This document shows positions 8,815 to 17,700 of a DNA stretch of 64,000 bases, piece after piece. This DNA is from Paraburkholderia saeva (GTDB lineage Bacteria; Pseudomonadota; Gammaproteobacteria; Burkholderiales; Burkholderiaceae): NCBI RefSeq assembly GCF_907164555.1, contig NZ_CAJQZC010000003.1:186001-250000 (forward strand), in the 5' to 3' direction. Within the stretch, counting starts at the first letter, position 1. Each line of letters begins with the position of its first letter. The notes under the pieces are model-generated. The model made no database searches. It was not told the origin of the DNA and saw only the letters and a program-made list of their open reading frames with translations. The position numbers and the translations under genes are program-made.

Positions 8815-10341
8815 ATGAACAACGACACGAACCCGCGCACCGTGCAGACGCCCGCCAGCGACTTCCCGACCGAGTCATTCGAAGACGCCACCGAAGCGGT
8901 TACGCGCCTGTCTGCCATTTACGAAGCCAACACATCGTTCCTGCGCGACGCGTTCGCGCGCTATCGCCGCAACGAGCCGTTCGAGCGTCGCGCGCGTGCG
9001 TGCTATCCGTTCGTGCGCATCCGCACCGAGGTCAATACACACATCGATTCGCGCCGCTCTTACGGTTTTGTAGCCGGCCCGGGCAGCTTTGAAACGACCG
9101 TTACACGCCCGGATCTGTTCGGCAACTACTATCGCGAACAGCTTCGCCTGCTGACGAAGAACCATCATGTCGCAATCGAAGTCGGCGTATCGCAGCATCC
9201 CATTCCGATTCACTTCGCGTTTGCCGAAGGCATTCATCTGGAAGGCGACCTCGATCGCGACCGGCTGCTCGCGATGCGCGATGTATTCGACACACCCGAT
9301 CTCGCGCTGCTCGACGATCGCATCGTGAACGGCACCTATGAGCCGCCGCCGGGCGAGCCGCATCCGCTTGCGCTCTTCACGGCGGCGCGCGTCGATTTCT
9401 CGCTGCATCGCCTGAAGCATTACACCGCGACTTCGCCCACGCACGTGCAGAATTACGTGCTGTACACGAACTATCAGTTCTATATCGACGAGTTCGTGAA
9501 GCTCGGCCGCACGATGATGGCCGCCACCGACGACGAAGACCTGCGCGCGTATCGCAGCGAGTACACGTCGTTTGTCGAGCCGGGCGACGTGGTCACGTAC
9601 AACGCGAATATCGGCGAGCAGCAGGACGAGGGCAATGCGCCACCGCGTCTGCCGCAGATGCCCGCGTACCACCTGAAGCGTGCCGACGGCAGCGGCATCA
9701 CGATGATCAACATCGGCGTCGGGCCTTCGAACGCGAAGACGATTACCGATCATATCGCCGTGCTGCGTCCGCATGCATGGATCATGCTCGGCCACTGCGC
9801 CGGTCTGCGCAACACGCAGCGGCTTGGCGACTACGTGCTGGCGCACGGCTATGTGCGCGAAGATCACGTACTCGACGACGATCTGCCGCTCTGGGTGCCG
9901 ATTCCCGCGCTCGCCGAAGTGCAGGTCGCGCTCGAACGTGCGGTTGCCGAAGTCACGAAGCTCGAAGGCATCGAACTCAAGCGCGTGATGCGCACGGGTA
10001 CGGTGGCGAGCGTCGACAACCGTAACTGGGAACTGCGCGATCACCGTGAACCGGTGCTGCGCCTGTCGCAAAGCCGCGCAATTGCACTCGATATGGAAAG
10101 CGCGACGATCGCGGCGAATGGCTTCCGGTTTCGCGTGCCGTATGGCACGTTGCTGTGCGTATCTGACAAGCCGCTGCACGGCGAACTGAAATTGCCCGGC
10201 ATGGCGGACCAGTTCTATCGCGGACAGGTCGACCAGCATCTGCAGATCGGCGTGAAGGCGATGGAGATTCTGCGCACGAACGGTCTGCATCGACTGCACA
10301 GTCGCAAACTGCGCAGCTTCGCCGAGGTCGCGTTCCAGTAA
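8815..10341 (+). CDS. amn: AMP nucleosidase
   Basis: AMP nucleosidase hydrolyses AMP to adenine and ribose 5-phosphate, helping set the adenylate pool. The 508-residue protein has the N-terminal AMP-nucleosidase-specific domain (RRSYGFVAGPGSFETTVTRPDLFGNYYREQL) and a C-terminal phosphorylase-like domain (ITMINIGVGPSNAKTITDHIAVLRPHAWIMLGHCAGL ... IALDMESATIAANGFRFRVPYGTLLCVSDKPLHGELK). Two in-frame ATGs (8809, 8815) follow GAGG at 8803-8806; 8815 gives the better 8-base spacing. It is single-gene and convergent with the chromate transporter pair, separated by a strong hairpin. Confidence 0.92.
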   Translation: MNNDTNPRTVQTPASDFPTESFEDATEAVTRLSAIYEANTSFLRDAFARYRRNEPFERRARACYPFVRIRTEVNTHIDSRRSYGFVAGPGSFETTVTRPDLFGNYYREQLRLLTKNHHVAIEVGVSQHPIPIHFAFAEGIHLEGDLDRDRLLAMRDVFDTPDLALLDDRIVNGTYEPPPGEPHPLALFTAARVDFSLHRLKHYTATSPTHVQNYVLYTNYQFYIDEFVKLGRTMMAATDDEDLRAYRSEYTSFVEPGDVVTYNANIGEQQDEGNAPPRLPQMPAYHLKRADGSGITMINIGVGPSNAKTITDHIAVLRPHAWIMLGHCAGLRNTQRLGDYVLAHGYVREDHVLDDDLPLWVPIPALAEVQVALERAVAEVTKLEGIELKRVMRTGTVASVDNRNWELRDHREPVLRLSQSRAIALDMESATIAANGFRFRVPYGTLLCVSDKPLHGELKLPGMADQFYRGQVDQHLQIGVKAMEILRTNGLHRLHSRKLRSFAEVAFQ

Positions 10342-10345
10342 CGCA

Positions 10346-10375
10346 GTATTCTGCGCAGTTTCCTGCGCGGAATAC
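10346..10375. terminator. Convergent-gene hairpin between amn and chromate transporter
   Basis: GTATTC/GAATAC arms enclose TGCGCAG/CTGCGCG, giving a 13-pair stem (one G-T) around a TTTC loop in the 41-base gap between two convergent genes. There is no long T tract. It is probably a bidirectional terminator; this is inference from structure and position. Confidence 0.5.
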
Positions 10376-10382
10376 ATGCGGT

Positions 10383-10913
10383 CTAGAACTGGCCGAAGCC
10401 TGCCAGCCCGATCAGGCTGCCGGCCGCCAGCAACCACAACGGATGGATGCGTGTGCGCCACGCGAGCACGGCGCACGCGCCAGTCGTTGCCCACGCGATC
10501 CACGACGTATCCGACGCCTGCGCGATCAGCACGGCACTCGCCGCGACGATGCCTGCGGTCACAGGCACCAGCGCCTTTTGCACGATCGCGCGCCACGGGC
10601 GGTCCCTGAAGCGCTCCCACGCCTGCAACGCCAGGATCGTCACGATCGAAGACGGCCCGAACTTCGCAATCGACGCGACCAGCATGCCCGCCCATCCGGC
10701 AACGTGCCAGCCGACGAGCGTCACCACCATCAGGTTCGGGCCCGGCGCGGCCTGCGCGAGCGCGAACAGTGCACTGAATTCGCTGGCCGGCATCCAGTGA
10801 TGCACGTCGACGACCTGTCGCTGCATCTCGGGAAGAATCGTATTGCCGCCGCCGAACGCAAGCAGCGAAAGCTGCCCGAAAATGACGGCGAGTGAGATGA
10901 GGGTATCGGTCAT
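10383..10913 (-). CDS. Chromate transporter, short-chain ChrA subunit (second half)
   Basis: A 176-residue membrane protein of the CHR family, which exports chromate. It carries the family motif GQLSLLAFGGGNTILPEMQRQVVDVHHWM and FALAQAAPGPNLMVVTLVGW, then about five hydrophobic helices. It is a monodomain (short-chain) CHR protein. The partner upstream overlaps it by 4 bases (ATGA), so the two are translationally coupled and presumably form a heterodimer with opposite topologies, as known for other paired short CHR proteins. Real chromate resistance is not guaranteed; many such pairs have untested substrates. Confidence 0.85.
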   Translation of the reverse strand: MTDTLISLAVIFGQLSLLAFGGGNTILPEMQRQVVDVHHWMPASEFSALFALAQAAPGPNLMVVTLVGWHVAGWAGMLVASIAKFGPSSIVTILALQAWERFRDRPWRAIVQKALVPVTAGIVAASAVLIAQASDTSWIAWATTGACAVLAWRTRIHPLWLLAAGSLIGLAGFGQF

Positions 10914-11473
10914 CGTGTGGCCCTCACGGCGACAGCGATGCTCAACGCCGTGAGCGCGAGCATCGTGGGTAGCAGTGGAAATCGCATGATCGCAATCGCG
11001 ATGAAGCCAAGCGCAGCGATCGTCGCCGCAGCCGGATTGTGTCGCAGCGGCAGCAGGATTTTGAGCGCCATCGCGACGAGAAGCCCGGCAGCAGCAGCGG
11101 CGAGTCCCGCGAAAAGATGCTTCACGTGCGGGTCGTTCTGCGTGTGTTCGTACAGCACGCCGAGTGCGATCACCACGAACGAAGGCACCGCGATCAGGCC
11201 GAGCAGGGCGGCCAGCGCGCCTGACAGACCCTGATATCGCATACCGATCGCGACTGAAAGGTTAATGACATTTCCGCCCGGCAGAAACTGGCAGAGGCCC
11301 AGCAAGTCGGTGAATTCGGCGGCCGTGAGCCAGTGCCGCTGTTCGACGACGATGCGTCGCGCGTGCGGCAGCGCGCCGCCAAACGAAACGAATCCGAGGT
11401 TGAGAAAGCCGAGGAACAGGGCGACGAGGCCTGGCGCCGGCGCGGGGCGGGTGACGGCGGTGTCGTGATTCAT
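10910..11473 (-). CDS. Chromate transporter, short-chain ChrA subunit (first half)
   Basis: A CHR-family membrane protein of about 187 residues, and the first gene of a two-gene operon. It contains LGFVSFGGALPHARRIVVEQRHWLTAAEF and the LGLCQFLPGGNVINLSVAIGMRYQG motif, the counterpart of the QAAPGPN motif in the downstream partner. About five further hydrophobic helices follow. Start chosen at 11473 (MNHDTAVTRP); an in-frame ATG at 11521 would add 16 residues, and neither has a clear ribosome binding site. It is divergent from a LysR regulator, which probably controls it. Confidence 0.83.
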   Translation of the reverse strand: MNHDTAVTRPAPAPGLVALFLGFLNLGFVSFGGALPHARRIVVEQRHWLTAAEFTDLLGLCQFLPGGNVINLSVAIGMRYQGLSGALAALLGLIAVPSFVVIALGVLYEHTQNDPHVKHLFAGLAAAAAGLLVAMALKILLPLRHNPAAATIAALGFIAIAIMRFPLLPTMLALTALSIAVAVRATR

Positions 11474-11552
11474 GTGCAGTTGCGGGTGAGGTCTGAAGCT
11501 GTCGAGGTTATCGCGCTTCATCCGTGGCGCAAAACGATTTTTCGGGCGTCCC

Positions 11553-11573
11553 CTTGTGACCTAGAATCACAAG
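11553..11573. promoter_or_regulatory. Inverted repeat between chromate transporter and LysR genes
   Basis: CTTGTGA and TCACAAG arms are separated by 7 bases and end one base before the ATG of the LysR gene. The spacing fits a LysR-type (T-N11-A) site. A site this close to the start codon would let the regulator repress its own gene while acting on the divergent transporter. A TAGAAT -10-like hexamer lies in the spacer. Binding is inferred. Confidence 0.5.
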
Positions 11574-11574
11574 C

Positions 11575-12456
11575 ATGGCCCGTGAACTTCCTCCTTTTTC
11601 TGCGCTTCGTGCATTTGAAGCTGCCGCGCGGCATGAAACCTTTACCGCCGCCGCAGACGAACTGCATGTGACGCACGGTGCAATAAGCCGTCAGGTCGCT
11701 GCGTTCGAGGCGTGGGTCGGCGTGCAGGTATTTCATCGCAACGGCAAGCGCGTTCGACTCACTGAAGACGGACGCCGTTACCTTGCCACCGTGCAGGCCG
11801 CGTTCGACAGCATTGCAATCGCGACCGGGCAGCTTCGCGATACGGGCGTCGTGCATGTGCTGCGCGTCAACGCGCTACCGACGTTCGCGATGAAGTGGCT
11901 GTTGCCCCGCCTGAACCAGTTTCAGCGTATGGCGCCGAACGTGGAGTTGCGTCTCGCGACGTCGAATGCGCCCATTGAAACGCTGGAGAACTTCGATGTC
12001 GCCGTGCGACGCGGACCGGCGCACTGGGCTAACTGCGCAAGCGGCCACTTTCTGGACGAGACGGAAGCGCCGGTGTGCAGTCCGGCATTGCTGCAACGCT
12101 CACCAATCAATGTCGCCGACGATCTCGCGAAGCATGTGCTGCTGCATTCGGATACGCGGCCTGACGCATGGCGCAACTGGCTCGCCGCCGCGGGTGTCAA
12201 GGCGAAGTGCCGCAAGAAGCAGTCGTTCGATCACTTCTATCTGGCATTGCAGGCTGCGGTGGATGGTCTTGGCGTCGCGCTTGGGCCGTTGCAGTTGTTG
12301 TCGGAGGAGCTGGCGTCAGGCCGCCTCGTATTACCGTTCGACGGCCCGCGCATCGATGCGCGCGGTTACTGGTGGGTCGCGCGGCGCGAGGTGGCAGAAG
12401 TGCCGCTCGTCGCGCAGTTCTGCCGCTGGCTCGAATCGCAGGCCGGACCTGTGTGA
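11575..12456 (+). CDS. LysR-family transcriptional regulator (GcvA-like)
   Basis: A 293-residue LysR-type regulator. The N-terminal winged helix (LPPFSALRAFEAAARHETFTAAADELHVTHGAISRQVAAFEAWVGVQVF) is very close to the GcvA subgroup. The rest is a periplasmic-binding-like effector domain ending in a WWVARRE...FCRWL segment. It is divergent from the chromate transporter pair, and a 21-base inverted repeat touches its start codon, so it likely regulates that pair and itself. The start codon lies right after the repeat with no room for a ribosome binding site, so the mRNA may be leaderless or the start slightly downstream. The effector is unknown. Confidence 0.85.
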   Translation: MARELPPFSALRAFEAAARHETFTAAADELHVTHGAISRQVAAFEAWVGVQVFHRNGKRVRLTEDGRRYLATVQAAFDSIAIATGQLRDTGVVHVLRVNALPTFAMKWLLPRLNQFQRMAPNVELRLATSNAPIETLENFDVAVRRGPAHWANCASGHFLDETEAPVCSPALLQRSPINVADDLAKHVLLHSDTRPDAWRNWLAAAGVKAKCRKKQSFDHFYLALQAAVDGLGVALGPLQLLSEELASGRLVLPFDGPRIDARGYWWVARREVAEVPLVAQFCRWLESQAGPV

Positions 12457-12486
12457 CTCGCGGTTCAGGCAACGCAGTAACGAGGC

Positions 12487-12505
12487 GGGCGGCGCGTGGC
12501 CGCCC
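12487..12505. terminator. GC-rich hairpin between convergent genes
   Basis: GGGCGGC-GCGTG-GCCGCCC sits in the 56-base gap between the convergent LysR and LOG-family genes. There is no T tract on either side, so termination is only suggested by position and stem strength. Confidence 0.35.
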
Positions 12506-12512
12506 GTCGACG

Positions 12513-13256
12513 TCACAGATAGAACATGCGGTCTTCGTCCGACTTCGCTGGCGGCTGTTCGCCCTCGTCGCGATCTTCATAGAACGCGAGCACGGCTTCG
12601 AGCACCTGTTCAGGTTCGTCGATCACCTGCATCAGGTTCATGTCGTCGGGATTGATGAGGCCCATCGGCACGAGCGAGTCCTTGAACCAGGCAAGCAGGC
12701 CTTTCCAGAACTCGCCGCCGACGAGAATGATCGGCACGTGACGCGACTTCTTCGTCTGGATCAGCGTGAGCACTTCGGCCAGTTCGTCCAGCGTGCCGAA
12801 CCCGCCCGGCATCACGATCACCGCGTCCGAGTTCTTCACGAACGTGACCTTGCGCGTGAAGAAGTGACGGAAGCGCAGCGAGATGTCCTGCCACTGGTTG
12901 CCCGATTGCTCGTGCGGCAACTCGATGTTCAGGCCGACCGAAGGCGCCTTGCCCGCATGCGCGCCTTTATTGGCCGCTTCCATGATGCCGGGGCCACCGC
13001 CGGAGATCACGGCGAAGCCCGCATCGGACAGTTTTCGCGCGATCTGCGTGGCGAGTTTGTAGTAGGGCGAGTTCGGTTTCAGGCGCGCTGAACCATAGAT
13101 GCTGACAGCCGGGCGGATCTCCGAGAGGTACTCGGTCGCCTCGATAAACTCTGCCATAATCGTGAACATCTGCCACGATGCGCGGGCCTTCTTGGCTGTC
13201 GCGCGCTCTTGATCTGCGAGCGATCGCAGACTCGGAATCACTTTTCTTTTGTTCAT
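12513..13256 (-). CDS. LOG-family (TIGR00730) nucleotide phosphoribohydrolase-like protein
   Basis: A 247-residue Rossmann-fold protein of the LOG/TIGR00730 family. Members cleave cytokinin riboside 5'-monophosphates or related nucleotides such as AMP; the in vivo substrate here is unknown. Visible are VSIYGSARL, the AVISGGGPGIMEAANKGAHAG loop, and the catalytic motif PGGFGTLDEL preceded by the RKVTFVKNSDAVIVM strand. An N-terminal extension of about 45 residues (helical, charged) precedes the core, and the C-terminal 20 residues are acidic. It is divergent from polA, with the two start codons only a base apart. Confidence 0.85.
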   Translation of the reverse strand: MNKRKVIPSLRSLADQERATAKKARASWQMFTIMAEFIEATEYLSEIRPAVSIYGSARLKPNSPYYKLATQIARKLSDAGFAVISGGGPGIMEAANKGAHAGKAPSVGLNIELPHEQSGNQWQDISLRFRHFFTRKVTFVKNSDAVIVMPGGFGTLDELAEVLTLIQTKKSRHVPIILVGGEFWKGLLAWFKDSLVPMGLINPDDMNLMQVIDEPEQVLEAVLAFYEDRDEGEQPPAKSDEDRMFYL

Positions 13257-13257
13257 A

Positions 13258-16041
13258 ATGCCCGAAGAACGAGTCCTTGAAACTGATCGGAATACCAGGC
13301 TGGTAACTGGGCTGGAAGGTAAGACCCTGCTACTGGTAGACGGTTCGAGTTATCTGTACCGAGCCTACCATGCGATGCCTGATCTGCGTGGCCCTGACGG
13401 CGGACCTACGGGTGCGCTGTACGGCATGATCAATATGCTTCGCCGCATGCGCAAGGAAGTTACGGCAGAGTATAGCGCGTGCGTGTTCGATGCCAAGGGC
13501 AAAACGTTTCGCGACGACTGGTATCCGGACTACAAGGCGAATCGTCCTTCGATGCCCGACGACCTGTCGAAGCAGATCGAGCCGATTCATGTCGCGGTGC
13601 GCGCGCTGGGCTGGCCGCTGTTGATGATCGAAGGCGTCGAAGCCGACGACGTGATCGGCACGCTCTGCTGTGCCGCTGAAAAACACGGCATGAACGTGAT
13701 CGTCTCGACGGGCGATAAAGACCTGGCGCAACTCGTAACGGATCATGTCACCCTCATCAACACGATGACGAACGAGACGCTCGACCGCGCGGGCGTGCTC
13801 GCGAAGTTCGGCGTGCCGCCGGAGCGGATCGTCGATTATCTGTCGTTGATCGGCGATACCGTCGACAACGTGCCTGGCGTCGAGAAGTGCGGCCCGAAAA
13901 CAGCCATCAAATGGCTCACGCAATACGAAACGCTCGATGGCATCGTCGCACATGCGGACGAAATCAAAGGTGCGGTAGGAGACAATCTGCGTCGGGCGCT
14001 CGATTTTCTGCCGATGGCGAGAAAGCTCGTCACGGTGGATACGAACTGCGATCTGGCGGAGCATCTGGTGTCGATCGCCGAAACGTTGCCGTCGCGCCCG
14101 GAATCGCGCGAGGAACTGCGCGACGTGTTCACGCGTCACGGCTTCAAGACATGGCTGCGCGAAGTGGAAATTGCCGACGCGGTGGAAGGTCCCGAGACCG
14201 ACGTGCCGCCCGCGCCCACCATCGAGGCACCGGGCGAGCGCGAATACGACACGGTGCAGACGTGGGAACAGTTCGACGCGTGGCTCGCAAAGATCGACGC
14301 CGCTGACCTCACCGCGTTCGACACCGAAACCACGTCACTCGATCCGATGACGGCGCAACTCGTCGGGTTGTCGGTGTCGGTCGAACCCGGCAAGGCCGCC
14401 TATATTCCAGTCGCACATCGCGGGCCGGATGCGCCCGTGCAGCTGCCGCGCGACGAAGTGCTCGCGAAACTCAAGCCGTGGCTCGAAAGCGCCGACAAAA
14501 AGAAGGTCGGCCAGCATCTGAAGTACGACGAGCAGGTGCTCGCGAACTATGGCATCGAGATGAACGGCATCGAGCACGACACGTTGCTGCAGTCGTATGT
14601 GCTGGAATCGCATCGTCCGCACGACATGGACAACCTGGCGCTGCGCCATCTCGGTCTGAAGACGATCAAGTACGAAGAAGTAGCCGGCAAGGGCGCGAGC
14701 CAGATCGGTTTCGATGAAGTCGCGCTCGACAAGGCCGCCGAATATGCCGCCGAAGACGCGGATATCACGCTGCGTCTTCACCAGGCACTGTATCCGCAGG
14801 TCGCCGCAGAGAAAGATCTCGACCACGTGTATCGCGCGATCGAACTGCCCACCTCCCGTGTTTTACGCAAGATGGAACGCACGGGCGTGCTGATCGACGC
14901 GGAAAAGCTGCGCGTGCAGAGCGGCCAGATCGCGACGCGTCTCATCGAGCTCGAAACGGAAGCATATGTGCTCGCTGGGGGTGAATTCAATCTGGGCTCG
15001 CCGAAGCAGATCGGCCAGATCTTCTTTGAGAAGCTGGAATTGCCGGTCGTGAAGAAAACGCCGAGCGGGGCACCTTCTACGGACGAAGAAGTGCTGCAGA
15101 AGCTCGCTGAAGACTATCCGTTGCCGAAGATCCTGCTCGAACATCGCGGGCTGTCGAAGCTGAAATCGACGTACACCGACAAGCTGCCGCGCATGGTGAA
15201 CGCGCAGACGGGGCGTGTGCATACGAACTATGCGCAGGCCGTGGCTGTCACGGGGCGGCTCGCGTCGAACGATCCGAATCTGCAGAACATTCCGGTTCGC
15301 ACAGTCGAAGGCCGTCGTATTCGTGAAGCGTTTATCGCGAAGCCGGGACACAAGCTCGTGTCAGCCGACTATTCACAGATCGAGTTGCGCATCATGGCGC
15401 ACATCTCCGGCGACGAATCGTTGCTGCGCGCGTTCGCGCAGGGCGAGGACATCCACCGGGCGACCGCGGCCGAAGTGTTCACGGTGACGCCGATCGAAGT
15501 CTCGAACGACCAGCGCCGCATTGCGAAGGTGATCAACTTCGGTCTGATCTATGGGATGAGTTCGTTCGGCCTCGCGTCGAACCTCGGCATCACACGCGAC
15601 GCCGCGAAGCTGTATATCGACCGCTATTTCCAGCGTTATCCGGGCGTCGCGCGCTATATGGACGAAACGCGTTTAAGCGCAAAGTCGAAGGGTTATGTCG
15701 AAACGGTGTTCGGGCGTCGTCTCTGGCTGCCGGAGATCAACGGGGGCAACGGCCCGCGCCGTCAGGCTGCCGAGCGTGCGGCGATTAACGCGCCGATGCA
15801 GGGCACCGCAGCGGATCTCATCAAACTTTCGATGATCGCCGTGCAGGACTGGATCGAGCAGTCGAAGATCGGTACGCGCATGATCATGCAGGTTCACGAT
15901 GAACTGATCCTCGAAGTACCGGACAGCGAACTCTCTGAAGTGCGCAAGCGCTTGCCCGAACTCATGTGCGGCGTGGCCGAGCTGAAGGTGCCACTCGTCG
16001 CCGAGGTAGGCGCTGGCGCGAACTGGGAAGAAGCGCACTGA
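13258..16041 (+). CDS. polA: DNA polymerase I
   Basis: DNA polymerase I removes RNA primers and fills repair gaps. The 927-residue protein has all three activities. The 5'-3' exonuclease domain starts at about residue 20 (KTLLLVDGSSYLYRAYHAMP, then EGVEADDVIGTL and STGDKDLAQLV). The proofreading domain has an intact FDTETTSLD motif and NLALRHLGLKTIKYEEV. The polymerase palm carries SADYSQIELRIMAHISGD, RRIAKVINFGLIYGMSSFGLA and QVHDELILEVPDSE. The ATG at 13258 lies 2 bases from the divergent LOG start, so no ordinary ribosome binding site fits; a start a few codons downstream is possible. The first 20 residues are not part of the fold. Confidence 0.95.
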   Translation: MPEERVLETDRNTRLVTGLEGKTLLLVDGSSYLYRAYHAMPDLRGPDGGPTGALYGMINMLRRMRKEVTAEYSACVFDAKGKTFRDDWYPDYKANRPSMPDDLSKQIEPIHVAVRALGWPLLMIEGVEADDVIGTLCCAAEKHGMNVIVSTGDKDLAQLVTDHVTLINTMTNETLDRAGVLAKFGVPPERIVDYLSLIGDTVDNVPGVEKCGPKTAIKWLTQYETLDGIVAHADEIKGAVGDNLRRALDFLPMARKLVTVDTNCDLAEHLVSIAETLPSRPESREELRDVFTRHGFKTWLREVEIADAVEGPETDVPPAPTIEAPGEREYDTVQTWEQFDAWLAKIDAADLTAFDTETTSLDPMTAQLVGLSVSVEPGKAAYIPVAHRGPDAPVQLPRDEVLAKLKPWLESADKKKVGQHLKYDEQVLANYGIEMNGIEHDTLLQSYVLESHRPHDMDNLALRHLGLKTIKYEEVAGKGASQIGFDEVALDKAAEYAAEDADITLRLHQALYPQVAAEKDLDHVYRAIELPTSRVLRKMERTGVLIDAEKLRVQSGQIATRLIELETEAYVLAGGEFNLGSPKQIGQIFFEKLELPVVKKTPSGAPSTDEEVLQKLAEDYPLPKILLEHRGLSKLKSTYTDKLPRMVNAQTGRVHTNYAQAVAVTGRLASNDPNLQNIPVRTVEGRRIREAFIAKPGHKLVSADYSQIELRIMAHISGDESLLRAFAQGEDIHRATAAEVFTVTPIEVSNDQRRIAKVINFGLIYGMSSFGLASNLGITRDAAKLYIDRYFQRYPGVARYMDETRLSAKSKGYVETVFGRRLWLPEINGGNGPRRQAAERAAINAPMQGTAADLIKLSMIAVQDWIEQSKIGTRMIMQVHDELILEVPDSELSEVRKRLPELMCGVAELKVPLVAEVGAGANWEEAH

Positions 16042-16072
16042 TCATTCGCTCGCCTTAACACGCTTTGGCGTT

Positions 16073-16098
16073 TGCGCACGACGATATCGTCGTGCGCA
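16073..16098. terminator. 26-base perfect palindrome after polA
   Basis: TGCGCACGACGAT followed directly by ATCGTCGTGCGCA begins 31 bases past the polA stop. It could act as a terminator hairpin, but it lacks a loop and a T tract. It could instead be an operator for the downstream NDH-2 gene. Only the palindrome itself is seen. Confidence 0.35.
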
Positions 16099-16226
16099 TG
16101 TCACACATGCGTTTTGATGGCTTGTGACAAAGCGCATTGCTCGCAGACAATCGGTAATGGACGGCATGTTGATCGCAACATGCGCCGTTCGCGACGCACA
16201 ACCCCCGGTTAGCACGGAGAGTCTCG

Positions 16227-17576
16227 ATGCATCGTTTCATTATCGTTGGCGGCGGCGCAGGTGGCCTCGAACTGGCGACACGTCTGGGTGACCGCTATGC
16301 ATCGCCCAGCAGCCGGCACCCGGCGAAGGCGCAGGTGACGCTGGTCGATCGCTATCCCACGCATATCTGGAAGCCGCTGCTGCATGAAGTGGCGGCGGGC
16401 AGCATGGATCCGTTCACGCAGGAACTCGAATACGCCGCGCAGGCGCGCTGGCATGGCTTCGAGTTCCAGCAGGGCGAGCTGGCCGGCATCGACCGTGCGG
16501 CGAAACGCATCACGCTCTCGGCCGTCCTTGACGACGATGGCGCCGAACTCCTTCCCCCGCGCGACCTGGAATACGACACGCTGATCATCGCGATTGGCAG
16601 CACGACGGCGTTCTTCGGCGTGACGGGTGCGCCCGAATATTCGCTTGCGCTCGATACCGTGGGCCAGGCGGAGCGCTTTCGCAAGCGTCTCATTGCGGCT
16701 TGCATGCGCGCTGAGCATCAGGTGCATGAACGCGTGGAATCCGGGCCGGGCACTTCGCCTTCCACGGAGCCGCGCATTCAGGTGGCAATTGTCGGTGGCG
16801 GCGCGACGGGCGTGGAATTGTCGGCGGAACTGCGCAATACGGCGCAGGTGTTGTCGGCGTATGGCCTGCACAAGCTCGATCCGCGTCATGACGTCGGTAT
16901 CGTCCTGATCGAGGCGGGCCCACGGATTCTGCCCGCATTGCAGGAACGTGTTTCGACGGCCACGGCGGAACTGCTCACGCGGCTGGGCGTAAAAGTCATG
17001 ATCGGCGAGACGGTTGCTGAAGTGGCTCCCGGTATCGTGCGAACGGCGAGCGGCAAGACGATTCGCGCCGATCTGACCGTATGGGCCGCCGGCATCAAGG
17101 CGCCGCCCATCCTCGGCGAACTGGATGGCCTGCCGGTGAACCGGCTGGGTCAGCTCGCCGTGCGTCGCACGCTGCAAACGGAAACCGACGACAACATTTT
17201 CGCACTCGGCGATTGCGCGGCATGCGCGTGGCCGGGCAACGAGCGCAACGTGCCGCCGCGCGCGCAGGCGGCGCACCAGCAGGCGAGCTTTCTGATGAAG
17301 TCGTTTGCCGCGCGCCTCGAGAATCGCCCGTTGCCGGAGTTCACCTATCGCGATTTCGGCTCGCTGGTGTCGCTCGGACATTTCAGCGCGGTCGGCAACC
17401 TGATGGGGGGGGTGATCGGCGGCAACATGCTGATCGAAGGGCTTTTCGCGCGCTTCATGTACATGTCGCTCTATCGTCTGCATATTGCCGCGCTGCACGG
17501 CTATCCGCGCATGGTGCTCGACACGTTCGCGCACTGGCTGCGCCGCTCGACGCTGCCCCGCGTCAAGCTTCACTGA
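16227..17576 (+). CDS. ndh: Type II NADH dehydrogenase-like flavoprotein (NDH-2)
   Basis: A 449-residue pyridine-nucleotide/FAD oxidoreductase that probably passes electrons from NADH to quinone at the inner membrane face without pumping protons. It has an FAD site at the extreme N terminus (FIIVGGGAGGLELATRLG) and the VDRYPTHIWKPLLHEVAAGS segment. The NADH-binding Rossmann motif is VAIVGGGATGVELSAELR, and NIFALGDCAAC is the second FAD contact. The C-terminal 100 residues are hydrophobic/amphipathic (GGNMLIEGLFARFMYMSLYRLH), as in NDH-2 membrane anchors. A GGAGA ribosome binding site supports the start. Confidence 0.85.
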   Translation: MHRFIIVGGGAGGLELATRLGDRYASPSSRHPAKAQVTLVDRYPTHIWKPLLHEVAAGSMDPFTQELEYAAQARWHGFEFQQGELAGIDRAAKRITLSAVLDDDGAELLPPRDLEYDTLIIAIGSTTAFFGVTGAPEYSLALDTVGQAERFRKRLIAACMRAEHQVHERVESGPGTSPSTEPRIQVAIVGGGATGVELSAELRNTAQVLSAYGLHKLDPRHDVGIVLIEAGPRILPALQERVSTATAELLTRLGVKVMIGETVAEVAPGIVRTASGKTIRADLTVWAAGIKAPPILGELDGLPVNRLGQLAVRRTLQTETDDNIFALGDCAACAWPGNERNVPPRAQAAHQQASFLMKSFAARLENRPLPEFTYRDFGSLVSLGHFSAVGNLMGGVIGGNMLIEGLFARFMYMSLYRLHIAALHGYPRMVLDTFAHWLRRSTLPRVKLH

Positions 17577-17700
17577 GGTCTGACGGGTTCCACGAATGGT
17601 TCGGCGGCTTCTGCAGCAAGGTGGGCGACAGTTGTATCCTGTCGCCTTTCCCTCGCTGTTCACTTGCCGTTCCATTGCCGTTCATCCGAAAGGAGCTCGC

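Noticed and set aside
8875..10695. 606-codon open frame antisense to amn
   Set aside because: It is a shadow of amn caused by GC-rich codon bias: Arg/His/Val-rich, no motif, no ribosome binding site.
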